From Xaviernesmea oryzae (GTDB lineage Bacteria > Pseudomonadota > Alphaproteobacteria > Rhizobiales > Rhizobiaceae), in the NCBI RefSeq assembly GCF_900109605.1, contig NZ_FOAM01000013.1, positions 62,001 through 126,000 on the forward strand: DNA of 64,000 bases. The letters run 5' to 3'. Position numbers and translations under genes: made by a program. The notes below the pieces were generated by a model that saw only the letters and a program-made list of their open reading frames with translations, had not been told where the DNA came from and made no database searches. Numbering within the stretch: position 1 is the stretch's first letter; every line of letters starts with the position of its first letter. Positions 35,921-45,059 of this stretch are shown here, one piece after another.

Positions 35921-36307
35921 TCAGCGCGCGCCATATTCCCGCAGGATGAACTCGACGGCAGTCGGGTCGAGCTCCGCCTTGTCGATGCGAAAATCCGCGC
36001 CATAGTCTTCAAAGGCCTGGAAATAGGGGTCAGCCAGCGAAGAGGAGATGACACCGACGGGGCCGATATAGCCCTTCTGGCGCAGCGCCGGCACGGTCTC
36101 GCGAAAATCGGCCTGAGGTTGCAGCCGGTTGTCCATCAGGATCATCGAAACCGGCGCGCCCGACTGCACATAATCGAGCGCCTCCTCGATCGTCTGGCAA
36201 TAGGCGAGCTCGATCGCCACGCTTTGCACCTTGCGCAGCACGTTGCCGATGATCAGCTTTTCGGCAGGATCGTCATCGACGAGAAGAATATGGGCCGTTT
36301 CGGTCAT
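35921..36307 (-). CDS. Single-domain response regulator (receiver only)
   Basis: 128 residues. A CheY-like receiver: LLVDDDP acidic pair at the N-terminus, phosphorylation site in ILMDNRL, and a Lys in RIDKAELD. No output domain, so it passes phosphate or binds a partner. No kinase is adjacent. A longer upstream frame is not supported; its codons look like the neighbouring noncoding DNA. Confidence 0.8.
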   Translation of the reverse strand: MTETAHILLVDDDPAEKLIIGNVLRKVQSVAIELAYCQTIEEALDYVQSGAPVSMILMDNRLQPQADFRETVPALRQKGYIGPVGVISSSLADPYFQAFEDYGADFRIDKAELDPTAVEFILREYGAR

Positions 36308-36484
36308 GGTCAGTGCATTTCTCTGGTCGTCGGCGCTGGGAGGAAAGCGCGCGAGCGCCGGCACTCTTCGCCAGCGGTTGTGATGGGGCTCGATGCGCGT
36401 CCACCTCCAGATGGCCGCGCATCGGGTCTTCGTCATGTTGGCCGAGCCGGCGCGCCACCATCGGGCGGCGCGGCATGCGCGGCC

Positions 36485-37258
36485 CTATTGAATGATCTGC
36501 TCGCGAATGGCCTTCGCCACCATCTGCGTGCGGTTGACCACATCGAGCTTCTTTAGGATCGTCGCCGTGTGCGAGTTGATCGTATGCTCGGAGACAGACA
36601 CGATCAGGGCGATTTCGCTGGCTGTCTTGCCATGGGAGATCCAGCGCAGGATCTCCCTCTCTCGGGGGGTAAGCCCCATGCCTGCCTTGCTGATCAAAGC
36701 CCTGCGGTAGAAATGGTCGAAGGCGCTGATGGTCTCGAAGGTGAGTTCATGCAGGGCGGCGGTCGTCAGATCCTCCGCATCGCCCAGATAGACGACTGCA
36801 TAGCGCGCGCCGTTGACGCCATGCACGGGAACGCAGGCCAGCAGGTCGAAGCCGAGCTGCGTGAGCAGGTTGCCTTGGTTCGGCGTCTGGTCCGCAGCCC
36901 GCCAGAGCGAAGGGATCGTGGTCTGGTGCAGGGCCTTGAACACGGCCGAGTCGGTAAAGCGATGGCGCTTGTCATATTCCTCGGCAAGGCCGGAGGGGAG
37001 ATCGTGCAGCACCAGCTTGCCCGCCAGATTGCCGGGGTCCTTCTCATTGCCGAGCTGGAGAATGCCGAAATGCTCGAAGGCGAAGTGTAGGGCCAGCGTG
37101 TGGAAAATGCGGAAAAAGTCGACCCGGTTCAGCGCCTTCTCAAGCTCTGAATCGCCCGACGTTCGTTCCTTGATCAATAAAGAAGACAATATCCGGCAAT
37201 CCTCTCCCTGAATCCCGCGACGCAGTTCACCGCTTTTTTGCCGTAGGCCGCGATCCAA
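36485..37258 (-). CDS. LuxR-family transcriptional regulator
   Basis: Up to 257 residues. The N-terminal half (about 40-170) resembles an autoinducer- or ligand-binding domain, and the C-terminal helix-turn-helix is classical: LTPREREILRWISHGKTASEI, SEHTINSHTATILKKLDV. The start is uncertain: TTG at 37258 is the furthest, and other non-ATG starts lie inside; no ribosome site decides. No luxI-type synthase is nearby, so the signal is unknown and it may be a LuxR solo. Confidence 0.8.
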   Translation of the reverse strand: MDRGLRQKSGELRRGIQGEDCRILSSLLIKERTSGDSELEKALNRVDFFRIFHTLALHFAFEHFGILQLGNEKDPGNLAGKLVLHDLPSGLAEEYDKRHRFTDSAVFKALHQTTIPSLWRAADQTPNQGNLLTQLGFDLLACVPVHGVNGARYAVVYLGDAEDLTTAALHELTFETISAFDHFYRRALISKAGMGLTPREREILRWISHGKTASEIALIVSVSEHTINSHTATILKKLDVVNRTQMVAKAIREQIIQ

Positions 37259-37656
37259 CCGCAGACGTCGAAGCCTCTCCTCGGCTCAATGCTCCTCGTG
37301 AACCGCCCCACCTCCCGCGAGCCGCATCAAAACCCTTCCACAGGCTTCCACAAGCATATTCTGTTATGCGCAAAAAGAAAAAGGCGCTTCCAAGACCACG
37401 GATTATTTCATCAAGTGGCACAAGGCCCTATAGTCCACCCTTGCGATTGACTTTTTTGATAAAGTTGCGTCGTCGCTTACCGACGACCCAGGATACCAGT
37501 GAAGTTCATGTCCTGATTTTTGTCCAGATGGAAAAATCTGCGACTGCGCTTCTTGCATCGCTGAAGTAAATAGAGTTCCATCCGCCCGCATGCGGGAGGG
37601 TGGATTTCTGTCCATGATCCGTTGCTAGAAAAAAAACAACTGTGGGAAGCTCGTTT
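37259..37656. other. Regulatory gap upstream of dppA
   Basis: About 400 bp without a gene. It holds the divergent promoter region of the LuxR-type gene and dppA; an AT-rich TTGACTTTTTTGATAAAG stretch near 37446 could hold a -35 box. No riboswitch or operator recognised. Confidence 0.45.
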
Positions 37657-39252
37657 ATGAAAAAATTCTCCACGCTCGTCGCCGCTGCCACGCTGGCGAC
37701 CCTGATGTCAGGCACGGCCTGGTCGAAGACGCTGGTCTATTGCTCGGAAGCCTCTCCTGAAGGTTTCGATCCCGGTCTCTACACCGGCGGTCAGACGTTT
37801 GATGCCTCCTCCCGCACGGTCTACAACCGTCTGGTCGAGTTCAAGCATGGCGGTACGGAGATTGAGCCGGGCCTGGCCGAAAGCTGGCAGGTTTCGGCCG
37901 ATGGCACGGTATATACGTTCAAGCTGCGCAAGGGCGTGAAATTCCAGACGACGGATTTCTTCACGCCGACGCGCGAACTCAATGCCGACGACGTGATCTT
38001 CTCCTTCGAGCGCCAGTACAAGGCCGACAACGCCTGGAACAAGTATGTCGCCGGTGCTTCCTGGGAATATCTGACGGGCATGGGCTTCCCCGAACTGATC
38101 AAGTCGATCGACAAGGTCGACGATCTCACGGTCAAGTTCGTGCTGAACAAGCCCGAAGCGCCGTTCCTGGCCAATCTCGGCATGGACTTCGCCTCGATCA
38201 TGTCGAAGGAATATGCCGACAAGCTGCAGGCTGACGGCAAGATGGAGCTTTTGAACCAGCAGCCGCTGGGCACCGGCCCCTTCGCCTTCGTCGCGTATCA
38301 GCCGGATGCGGCAATCCGCTACAAGGCCAATCCCGATTACTGGCACGGCAAGGAAAAGATCGACGATCTGGTCTTCGCCATCACCACCGATGCTGCCGTG
38401 CGTGCGCAGAAGCTCAAGGCCGGCGAATGCCATGTCATGCCCTATCCGAATGCGGCCGACGTGGACGAGCTGAAGAAGGACCCGAACCTGACCGTTATCG
38501 AGCAGGAAGGTCTGAACGTCGCCTATCTCGCCTACAACACCACCCAGGCGCCCTTCGACAAGCCCGAGGTGCGCAAGGCGCTGAACATGGCCGTCAACAA
38601 GCAGGCCATCGTCGATGCCGTCTTCCAGGGTGCGGCCAAGGTGGCCAAGAACCCGATCCCGCCGATCATGTGGGGCTATAACAACGCGGTCGAGGACGAC
38701 AAGTACGATCCCGAAGCTGCCAAGAAGATGCTGACGGATGCCGGCGTCTCCGGTCTGAAGATGAAGATCTGGGCCATGCCCGTCTCGCGCCCCTACATGC
38801 TCAATGCGCGCCGCGCGGCCGAGCTGATGCAGTCCGACCTGGCCAAGATCGGCGTCGAGGTCGAGATCGTCTCCTACGAATGGGCGGAATATCTGAAGCT
38901 GTCGAAGGAAAAGACCCGCGACGGCGCCGTCATCCTCGGCTGGACCGGCGACAATGGCGATCCGGACAACTTCCTGGACACGCTGCTCGGCTGCAACGCC
39001 GTCGGTGGCAACAACCGTTCGCAGTGGTGCAGCAAGGAGTTCGACGATCTGGTCAAGAAGGCCAAGGTGACCTCCGATATCGCCGAACGCACCAAGCTCT
39101 ACGAACAGGCGCAGGTCGTCTTCAAGCGCGAAGCACCCTGGAACACGATCGACCATTCCGTCGGGTTTATTCCGGTGAGCAAGAAGGTCACCGGCTTCAA
39201 GATGGATCCGCTCGGCATTCATCGCTTCGACGGCGTCGACATCGAAGAATAG
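37657..39252 (+). CDS. dppA: Dipeptide ABC transporter substrate-binding protein
   Basis: 531 residues with a Sec signal peptide (MKKFSTLVAAATLATLMSGTA, cleaved near residue 22) and an SBP_bac_5 fold: LVYCSEASPEGFDPGLYTGG, PLGTGPFAFVAYQ, GWTGDNGDPDNFLDTLL. Closely matches DppA of enterobacteria and rhizobia, which binds dipeptides and, in rhizobia, 5-aminolevulinate. First gene of dppABCDF; a strong palindrome separates it from dppB and probably sets a higher level of this product. Confidence 0.93.
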   Translation: MKKFSTLVAAATLATLMSGTAWSKTLVYCSEASPEGFDPGLYTGGQTFDASSRTVYNRLVEFKHGGTEIEPGLAESWQVSADGTVYTFKLRKGVKFQTTDFFTPTRELNADDVIFSFERQYKADNAWNKYVAGASWEYLTGMGFPELIKSIDKVDDLTVKFVLNKPEAPFLANLGMDFASIMSKEYADKLQADGKMELLNQQPLGTGPFAFVAYQPDAAIRYKANPDYWHGKEKIDDLVFAITTDAAVRAQKLKAGECHVMPYPNAADVDELKKDPNLTVIEQEGLNVAYLAYNTTQAPFDKPEVRKALNMAVNKQAIVDAVFQGAAKVAKNPIPPIMWGYNNAVEDDKYDPEAAKKMLTDAGVSGLKMKIWAMPVSRPYMLNARRAAELMQSDLAKIGVEVEIVSYEWAEYLKLSKEKTRDGAVILGWTGDNGDPDNFLDTLLGCNAVGGNNRSQWCSKEFDDLVKKAKVTSDIAERTKLYEQAQVVFKREAPWNTIDHSVGFIPVSKKVTGFKMDPLGIHRFDGVDIEE

Positions 39253-39304
39253 TCCATCCATCCCGTCCGTCGGCTACCGGAAAACGGTGCCGCGGCGTCT
39301 CTTC

Positions 39305-39330
39305 GGCGGCCCGATCGCGATCGGGCCGCC
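39305..39330. terminator. Intra-operon palindrome between dppA and dppB
   Basis: GGCGGCCCGATCG followed at once by its exact complement CGATCGGGCCGCC, then GTTTTG. A perfect 13-bp palindrome. Likely a partial terminator or mRNA end-protector that favours dppA transcript over the permease genes. Confidence 0.65.
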
Positions 39331-39355
39331 GTTTTGTCATCCGAAGGAAAGCGAA

Positions 39356-40360
39356 ATGCTGCGCTTCATATTCGGACGCCTGCTCGTCCTGATTCCCACC
39401 TTCATCGGCGTCTCCATCATCGCCTTCGCCTTCATTCGTCTGCTTCCCGGCGATCCGGTCATGCTGATGTCGGGCGAGCGCGTGATGGCGCCGGAGCGCC
39501 ATGCCCAGATCATGGCGGAGCTCGGTCTCGACCGTCCGATGTACATTCAATATTTCGACTATCTCGTCGGCCTCTTGCAGGGCGATTTCGGCAAGTCGAT
39601 CATCTCCAAGCGCTCGGTGCTGACGGACTTCCTGACGCTGTTCCCGGCGACGGTGGAGCTGTCCTTCTGCGCCATCGTGTTGGCGGTGGCGCTCGGCATT
39701 CCCGCCGGCATGCTGGCCGCCGTCAAGCGCGGCACCTGGCTCGACCAGACGATCATGGGCACCGCGCTGGTCGGCTATTCCATGCCGATCTTCTGGTGGG
39801 GCCTGCTCTTGATCATCTTCTTCTCCGGCTATCTCGGATGGACGCCGGTGTCGGGCCGTATCTCGCTGATGTATTTCTTCAAGCCGGTCACCGGCTTCAT
39901 GCTGATCGACAGCCTGATTTCCGGTCAGGCTGGGGCTTTCAAATCCGCCGTCACCTATCTGATCCTGCCGACCATCGTGCTCGCCACCATTCCGTTGGCG
40001 GTGATCGCCCGGCAGACGCGCTCGGCCATGCTGGAAGTGCTGGGTGAGGATTACGTGCGTACCGCGCGCTCCAAGGGCCTGTCGCCGTTCCGCGTGGTCG
40101 GGCTGCATGCGCTGCGCAATGCGATGATTCCCGTCATCACCACCATCGGCCTGCAGATCGGCGTGCTGCTTGCCGGCGCCATCCTGACGGAGAGCATTTT
40201 CTCCTGGCCCGGCATCGGCAAGTGGATGGTCGATTCCGTCTTCAAGCGCGATTATGCCGTGGTTCAAGGCGGGCTTCTGCTGATCGCTGCCGTGATCATG
40301 ATCGTCAATCTCGTGGTCGACGTGCTTTACGGGCTCGTCAATCCGCGCATCCGGCGCTGA
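39356..40360 (+). CDS. dppB: Dipeptide ABC transporter permease
   Basis: 334 residues with the signature start MLRFIFGRLLVLIPTFIGVS of DppB/OppB proteins and six membrane spans. The cytoplasmic EAA-like loop DYVRTARSKGLSPFRVVGLH is near residue 230. A longer frame starts at 39287 but the ATG at 39356 has GGAAAGCGA. Works with DppC as the channel. Confidence 0.93.
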   Translation: MLRFIFGRLLVLIPTFIGVSIIAFAFIRLLPGDPVMLMSGERVMAPERHAQIMAELGLDRPMYIQYFDYLVGLLQGDFGKSIISKRSVLTDFLTLFPATVELSFCAIVLAVALGIPAGMLAAVKRGTWLDQTIMGTALVGYSMPIFWWGLLLIIFFSGYLGWTPVSGRISLMYFFKPVTGFMLIDSLISGQAGAFKSAVTYLILPTIVLATIPLAVIARQTRSAMLEVLGEDYVRTARSKGLSPFRVVGLHALRNAMIPVITTIGLQIGVLLAGAILTESIFSWPGIGKWMVDSVFKRDYAVVQGGLLLIAAVIMIVNLVVDVLYGLVNPRIRR

Positions 40361-40371
40361 GGAGGACCACC

Positions 40372-41265
40372 ATGGCCGCGACCGAAACCAAGACCGCCGC
40401 ACCGCCTTCGGGCCTCGCGGAATTCTGGTTCTATTTTTCACGCAACCGGGGCGCCGTCCTCGGCCTCGGGATCTTCCTCGTCATTCTCTGTCTGGCGATC
40501 GCGGCTCCCCTGGTGGCGCCGCATTCGCCGAGCGAGCAGAACCGTGCGGCGCTTCTGCTGCCGCCGGTCTTTGCAAAGGGCGGGCAGTTGACCTATCTCA
40601 TGGGCACCGATCCGGTCGGGCGCGATATTCTCTCGCGGCTGATCTATGGCGCCCGCTTCTCGCTGTTCATCGGGCTCGTGGTCGTCAGCCTCTCCGTTAT
40701 CTCGGGTGTGCTGGTCGGTCTCGTCGCGGGCTATTTTCGCGGCCGGGTCGATACGGTGATCATGCGGCTGATGGATATCGTGCTCGCCTTCCCCTCGCTG
40801 CTTCTGGCACTTGTGCTGGTGGCCGTTCTCGGGCCGGGACTCGTCAATGCGATGATCGCGATCTCGCTCGTCAACCTGCCGCATTTCGTGCGGCTGACGC
40901 GCGCTTCCGTCATGACCGAGCGCACCAAGGATTATGTCATCGGCAGTCAGGTGGCCGGCGCCGGCACGCTTCGGCTGATGTTCATGACGATTCTGCCAAA
41001 CTGTCTGGCACCGCTGATCGTTCAGGCGACGCTCGCCTTTTCGGCGGCGATTCTCGATGCGGCAGCACTCGGCTTCCTCGGCATGGGCGCCCAGCCGCCG
41101 ACGCCGGAATGGGGCACGATGCTGGCGGAGGCGCGCGAATTCATTCAGCGCGCCTGGTGGGTGGTGACCTTTCCCGGTCTGGCCATCCTCATCACCGTGC
41201 TCGCCATCAATCTGATGGGCGACGGCCTGCGCGACGCGCTCGACCCGAAGCTCAAGCGGTCCTGA
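40372..41265 (+). CDS. dppC: Dipeptide ABC transporter permease
   Basis: 297 residues. Cytoplasmic N-tail followed by a membrane segment (GLGIFLVILCLAIAAPLVAP) and the DppC/OppC core MGTDPVGRDILSRLIYGAR; the ATPase-contact loop reads YVIGSQVAGAGTLRLMF near residue 190. AGGAGG lies 7 bp before the ATG, 11 bp after the dppB stop. Confidence 0.93.
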   Translation: MAATETKTAAPPSGLAEFWFYFSRNRGAVLGLGIFLVILCLAIAAPLVAPHSPSEQNRAALLLPPVFAKGGQLTYLMGTDPVGRDILSRLIYGARFSLFIGLVVVSLSVISGVLVGLVAGYFRGRVDTVIMRLMDIVLAFPSLLLALVLVAVLGPGLVNAMIAISLVNLPHFVRLTRASVMTERTKDYVIGSQVAGAGTLRLMFMTILPNCLAPLIVQATLAFSAAILDAAALGFLGMGAQPPTPEWGTMLAEAREFIQRAWWVVTFPGLAILITVLAINLMGDGLRDALDPKLKRS

Positions 41266-41281
41266 CCGCGGGAGACAAATC

Positions 41282-42295
41282 ATGCCTCTTCTCGAAATCC
41301 AGAACCTGACCGTGGAATTTCCCACGATCTCCGGCCTTTTCCGCGCCGTCGACGGCGTCTCGCTGACCTGCGATACCGGCGAAATCCTGTCCATCGTCGG
41401 CGAGTCGGGCTCGGGCAAATCCGTGTCCATGCTGGCGCTGATGGGCCTGCTGCCAGGCAATGCCCGCATCACCGCCGACCGCATGCAGTTCGACGGCAAG
41501 GATCTCCTGACGCTTTCGGCCCGCCAGCGTCGCTCCGTCATCGGCAAGGACATGGCGATGATCTTTCAGGAGCCGATGTCGAGCCTCAATCCCTGCTTTA
41601 CGGTCGGCTATCAGCTTGGCGAGACGCTCCGGCTGCATATGGGGCTGGGCCGTGCTGCGCGCCGGGCTCGCTCGATCGAGCTTCTGCAACTGGTTGGTAT
41701 TCCAGCACCGGAGGACCGGCTGGGCAATTATCCCCACCAGATGTCGGGCGGGATGAGCCAGCGCGTGATGATCGCCATGGCGCTTGCCTGCAATCCGAAA
41801 CTGCTGATCGCCGACGAGCCGACCACCGCGCTGGATGTGACCATCCAGGCGCAGATCCTCGAACTTCTCGTGCGCCTGCAGCGCGAGAACGGCATGGCGC
41901 TGGTGCTCATCACCCATGATATGGGCGTGGTCGCCGAAACCGCCGAGCGCGTGCAGGTGCAATATGCGGGGCAGAAGGTCGAGGAGCAGCCGGTGACGGG
42001 TCTCTTCACCGATCCGCACCATCCCTACACCGCCGCTCTCCTGGCGTCCCTGCCGGAACGTGCGGTGGTTGGCCAGCGGCTGCCGTCCATTCCCGGCGTC
42101 GTTCCCGGACAGCATGACCGGCCGGATGGATGCCTGTTTTCGCCGCGTTGCGCCTTTGCCACCGATCTCTGTCGGCGCGAGGTGCACGCCCAGGGGCCGG
42201 ACTTCGGCCAAGCGCTCTGCAATTACCCCCTGAGGCTCGGCATCCCGACGGGACACCCGACCATGTCCGTGGCGCTTGCCGGGGAGGATGCGTGA
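41282..42295 (+). CDS. dppD: Dipeptide ABC transporter ATP-binding protein
   Basis: 337 residues. Walker A GESGSGKS (about 41-48), signature MSGGMSQRV, Walker [13 protein letters not shown], and the C-terminal oligopeptide/dipeptide extension with [12 protein letters not shown]. The extension in this family may hold an iron-sulfur cluster; several Cys are present ([11 protein letters not shown]). Its stop overlaps the dppF start (TGATG). Confidence 0.93.
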   Translation: MPLLEIQNLTVEFPTISGLFRAVDGVSLTCDTGEILSIVGESGSGKSVSMLALMGLLPGNARITADRMQFDGKDLLTLSARQRRSVIGKDMAMIFQEPMSSLNPCFTVGYQLGETLRLHMGLGRAARRARSIELLQLVGIPAPEDRLGNYPHQMSGGMSQRVMIAMALACNPKLLIADEPTTALDVTIQAQILELLVRLQRENGMALVLITHDMGVVAETAERVQVQYAGQKVEEQPVTGLFTDPHHPYTAALLASLPERAVVGQRLPSIPGVVPGQHDRPDGCLFSPRCAFATDLCRREVHAQGPDFGQALCNYPLRLGIPTGHPTMSVALAGEDA

Positions 42296-43317
42296 TGACC
42301 CAGCCTATGATGGACAAGCCGGAGCCATCTTCCCTGCTCGGCGCGCCTGTGCTCGAGGGCCGCGATCTCACGCGTTATTACGCGATCTCGCGGGGTGCGT
42401 TCAAACCGAGCGCGACCGTCAAGGCCCTGAACGGCGTCAGCTTCTCGCTGCATTCCGGCCGGACGCTGGCGGTGGTCGGCGAATCTGGTTGCGGCAAGTC
42501 GACGCTTGCCCGGTTGGTCACCATGATCGAGGACCCGACATCCGGAGATCTGCTGATCGATGGCCAGCCGGCGCATGTGGGCGATCGCTCGCTGCGCAGC
42601 CTGGTGCAGATCGTCTTCCAGAACCCGTATGGCTCGCTCAATCCGCGCCAGAAGGTCGGCACGATCCTGGACGAGCCGCTGCGCATCAACACCAAGGACG
42701 ACGCTGCCACGCGCCGGGCCAAGGTCGAGGAGATGATGCGCAAGGTCGGCTTGAGGCCCGAGCATTACGATCGGTATCCGCATATGTTTTCCGGCGGCCA
42801 GCGCCAGCGCATCGCCATTGCCCGGGCGCTGATGCTGCGGCCGAAGGTGCTGGTGCTGGACGAGCCGGTCTCCGCGCTCGACCTGTCGATCCAGGCGCAG
42901 GTGCTCAACCTTCTGATGGACCTGCAGAAGGAGATGGGGCTCGCCTATCTCTTCATCTCGCATGGCCTGTCGGTCGTGCGTCATATCGCCGACGACATCA
43001 TGGTCATGTATCTGGGGCGGCCGGTGGAAACGGGGACGTCCGAGGCCGTCTTCGCCAATCCACAGCATCCCTATACCGCCGCGCTCCTGTCGGCGACACC
43101 GATCGCCAATCCGCAAGGGCGGCGCCAGCGCATCGCCCTGCAGGGCGAACTGCCGTCGCCTTTGAAGCCCCCGTCCGGCTGTCCCTTCAATCCGCGCTGC
43201 TGGCGGGCAACGGATGAATGCCGCCAGATCATGCCGGCGCTTTCAGGCGATGTCGCGCAGCAATTCGCCTGCTATCACCCGCTCGGTGACAAGCCGCCAT
43301 CGCCGCCGTCTGAATGA
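42295..43317 (+). CDS. dppF: Dipeptide ABC transporter ATP-binding protein
   Basis: 340 residues. Walker A GESGCGKS, signature FSGGQRQRI, Walker B VLVLDEPVSALDLS, and the C-terminal oligopeptide-transporter extension with FNPRCWRATDECRQ. Last gene of the dpp operon; it pairs with DppD as the ATPase heterodimer. No other family fits better. Confidence 0.93.
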   Translation: MTQPMMDKPEPSSLLGAPVLEGRDLTRYYAISRGAFKPSATVKALNGVSFSLHSGRTLAVVGESGCGKSTLARLVTMIEDPTSGDLLIDGQPAHVGDRSLRSLVQIVFQNPYGSLNPRQKVGTILDEPLRINTKDDAATRRAKVEEMMRKVGLRPEHYDRYPHMFSGGQRQRIAIARALMLRPKVLVLDEPVSALDLSIQAQVLNLLMDLQKEMGLAYLFISHGLSVVRHIADDIMVMYLGRPVETGTSEAVFANPQHPYTAALLSATPIANPQGRRQRIALQGELPSPLKPPSGCPFNPRCWRATDECRQIMPALSGDVAQQFACYHPLGDKPPSPPSE

Positions 43318-43487
43318 AGCATCGCATCGGAGCGCCTGTCCTCGGCGCCCCGATGTCTCTCCATCGTCCGTTCCTTCGAAGTGCGATCTCTCTTGTCGGT
43401 GGCCTGTGCATGCCGACAGGCTTTTGACGGGCGCCATCGTTGATGGTCTCGCCATGCGCCAAAGAGCGCAATCGAAGGAGATCCGAC

Positions 43488-43787
43488 ATGTTCAAGACTG
43501 CCCTTACCGGCGCGTTCGCGCTCGCCGCGCTCTCGTCCGTTGCCCTGTCTTCGGCCGCCTATGCCGATGACGACAACGCCGCCTGTACCAAGGAGCCGAA
43601 GGCGAAGTGGATGACGACCGAGGCGATCTCCGCCAAGGCCGTTGCCGCCGGTTATAGGGACGTGAAGAAGGTCAAGGTCGAAGGCACCTGCTACGAGGTC
43701 TATGCCAAGACAGCCAAGAATGAGCGCACCGAAGTGGTCATGAACCCGATGACCGGCGATGTGGTGAAGGTCGAGACGGCTGAATGA
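43488..43787 (+). CDS. Small periplasmic PepSY-domain protein
   Basis: 99 residues with a signal peptide cleaved after SSAAYA (about residue 26). The rest resembles a single PepSY domain: MTTEAISAKAVAAGYRDVKKVKVEGTCYEVYAK and NPMTGDVVKVE. GAAGGAGATCC precedes the ATG. PepSY proteins often modulate a neighbouring sensor kinase; here cytochrome b561 and a two-component pair follow with tiny overlaps, so it is probably the periplasmic partner. Confidence 0.82.
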   Translation: MFKTALTGAFALAALSSVALSSAAYADDDNAACTKEPKAKWMTTEAISAKAVAAGYRDVKKVKVEGTCYEVYAKTAKNERTEVVMNPMTGDVVKVETAE

Positions 43788-44356
43788 CCGCGACGCCATC
43801 CACGCAGGATGTCGGCAAACCGGACGGCGATCTGCCGTCTGGCGCAAAGGTCCGGGTCTGGGACCCGGTCGTGCGCCTGTTTCATTGGGGCGTCGTTGCC
43901 GGCTGCGCGCTCAATCTCTTCATGCTGAGGCCGGGCAAGCTGCCGCATCGCTATGTCGGCTACGCCATCGCCGGCCTTTTGGCCCTGCGCATCCTCTGGG
44001 GCTTCATCGGCACGCGCCATGCTCGCTTTGCCGATTTCGTGCGGGGTCCGAGAACGGTTGCCGTCTATCTCGGCGATGTCGCCAAGCGCCGGGAGGCGCG
44101 CTATCGCGGCCACAATCCCGCCGCCAGCGTGGTCATGCTGCTGTTGATGACGCTTCTCGCCGGCACGGCGCTCACGGGCTGGATGCAGACGCTCGATGCG
44201 TTCTGGGGCGAGGATTGGGTGTCGGCGGTGCATGAGACGCTTGCCAACGCAATCATGGTCATTGCAGGATTTCATATCGCTGCGGCGATCATCGAAAGCC
44301 TGCGTCACCGCGAGAACCTGATCTGGTCGATGATAACAGGTCGCAAGCGCGCCTGA
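43784..44356 (+). CDS. Cytochrome b561-family membrane protein
   Basis: 190 residues with four membrane spans. VWDPVVRLFHWGVV, a span with HRYVGYAIAGLLALRILWGF, RGHNPAASVVMLLLM and HETLANAIMVIAGFHIAAAI carry histidines at positions suited to bind two b-type hemes. Overlaps the PepSY gene by four bases (ATGA). The redox partner is not in the window; linked to an OmpR-type two-component system, it may be the regulated product. Confidence 0.85.
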   Translation: MTATPSTQDVGKPDGDLPSGAKVRVWDPVVRLFHWGVVAGCALNLFMLRPGKLPHRYVGYAIAGLLALRILWGFIGTRHARFADFVRGPRTVAVYLGDVAKRREARYRGHNPAASVVMLLLMTLLAGTALTGWMQTLDAFWGEDWVSAVHETLANAIMVIAGFHIAAAIIESLRHRENLIWSMITGRKRA

Positions 44357-44384
44357 TGGGGCGTGAGGCAAACAGGGAGGAAGC

Positions 44385-45059
44385 ATGCGGCTTTTGCTGG
44401 TGGAGGATAGCGCCCGTCTCGTCGAGCTCCTGAGCGAGACCGTGCGAGAGGCAGGCTGGCGGCTGGATGCCGTCAGCACCATCGCCGACGCGACCCTTTC
44501 ACTTGGCATGCGCGAGCATGATCTCGTGCTGCTCGACCTCGGGCTACCCGATGGCAACGGACTCGATCTCCTGCGCCGCATCCGCCAGGACCACAAGGAC
44601 CTGCCGGTCATCCTCATCACCGCCCGTGGTTCGGTGGAGGAGCGGATCGAGGGACTGGATGCCGGGGCCGACGACTATCTTGTCAAGCCCTTCCATCACC
44701 GCGAATTCCTGGCCCGCTGTCGGGCCATGCTGCGCCGCAGCCCCGTCGCGCTGCAGCCCATTCTCGAAGCCGGTGCCTTGCGTTTCAACCCCGCGACGGC
44801 GGAGCTGACCTGCGACGGTCAGATCGTGCCGCTGCCGCCGCGCGAGCGCGCTTTGATGGAGCTTTTGATGCGGGATGCGGGGCGGGTGGTTCAGAAGCGC
44901 CGGCTGGAGCAGGCGCTGTCCGGCTTTGGCGAGGAGATGACGCCCAATGCGCTCGAACTTGCCGTCTCGCGCCTGCGCAAGAAGCTGACGCCGCTGCACA
45001 CCCGCGCCAATCTGGTCACCGTGCGTGGCGTCGGCTACATGCTGCAGGCACTGGTATGA
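44385..45059 (+). CDS. OmpR-family response regulator
   Basis: 224 residues. Receiver with LLVEDSA, phosphorylation Asp in LLDLGLPDG, and Lys in YLVKPF; then a winged helix (LPPRERALMELLMRDAGRVV, NALELAVSRLRKKL). Its stop overlaps the kinase start (ATGA). Follows the PepSY and cytochrome b561 genes. Confidence 0.92.
   Translation: MRLLLVEDSARLVELLSETVREAGWRLDAVSTIADATLSLGMREHDLVLLDLGLPDGNGLDLLRRIRQDHKDLPVILITARGSVEERIEGLDAGADDYLVKPFHHREFLARCRAMLRRSPVALQPILEAGALRFNPATAELTCDGQIVPLPPRERALMELLMRDAGRVVQKRRLEQALSGFGEEMTPNALELAVSRLRKKLTPLHTRANLVTVRGVGYMLQALV

Noticed and set aside
37708-39261. 517-codon open frame on the lower strand opposite dppA
   Set aside because: It mirrors the codon positions of a clear DppA gene and has His/Asp/Arg-rich antisense composition with no domain; GC-rich genes commonly leave such open shadows.
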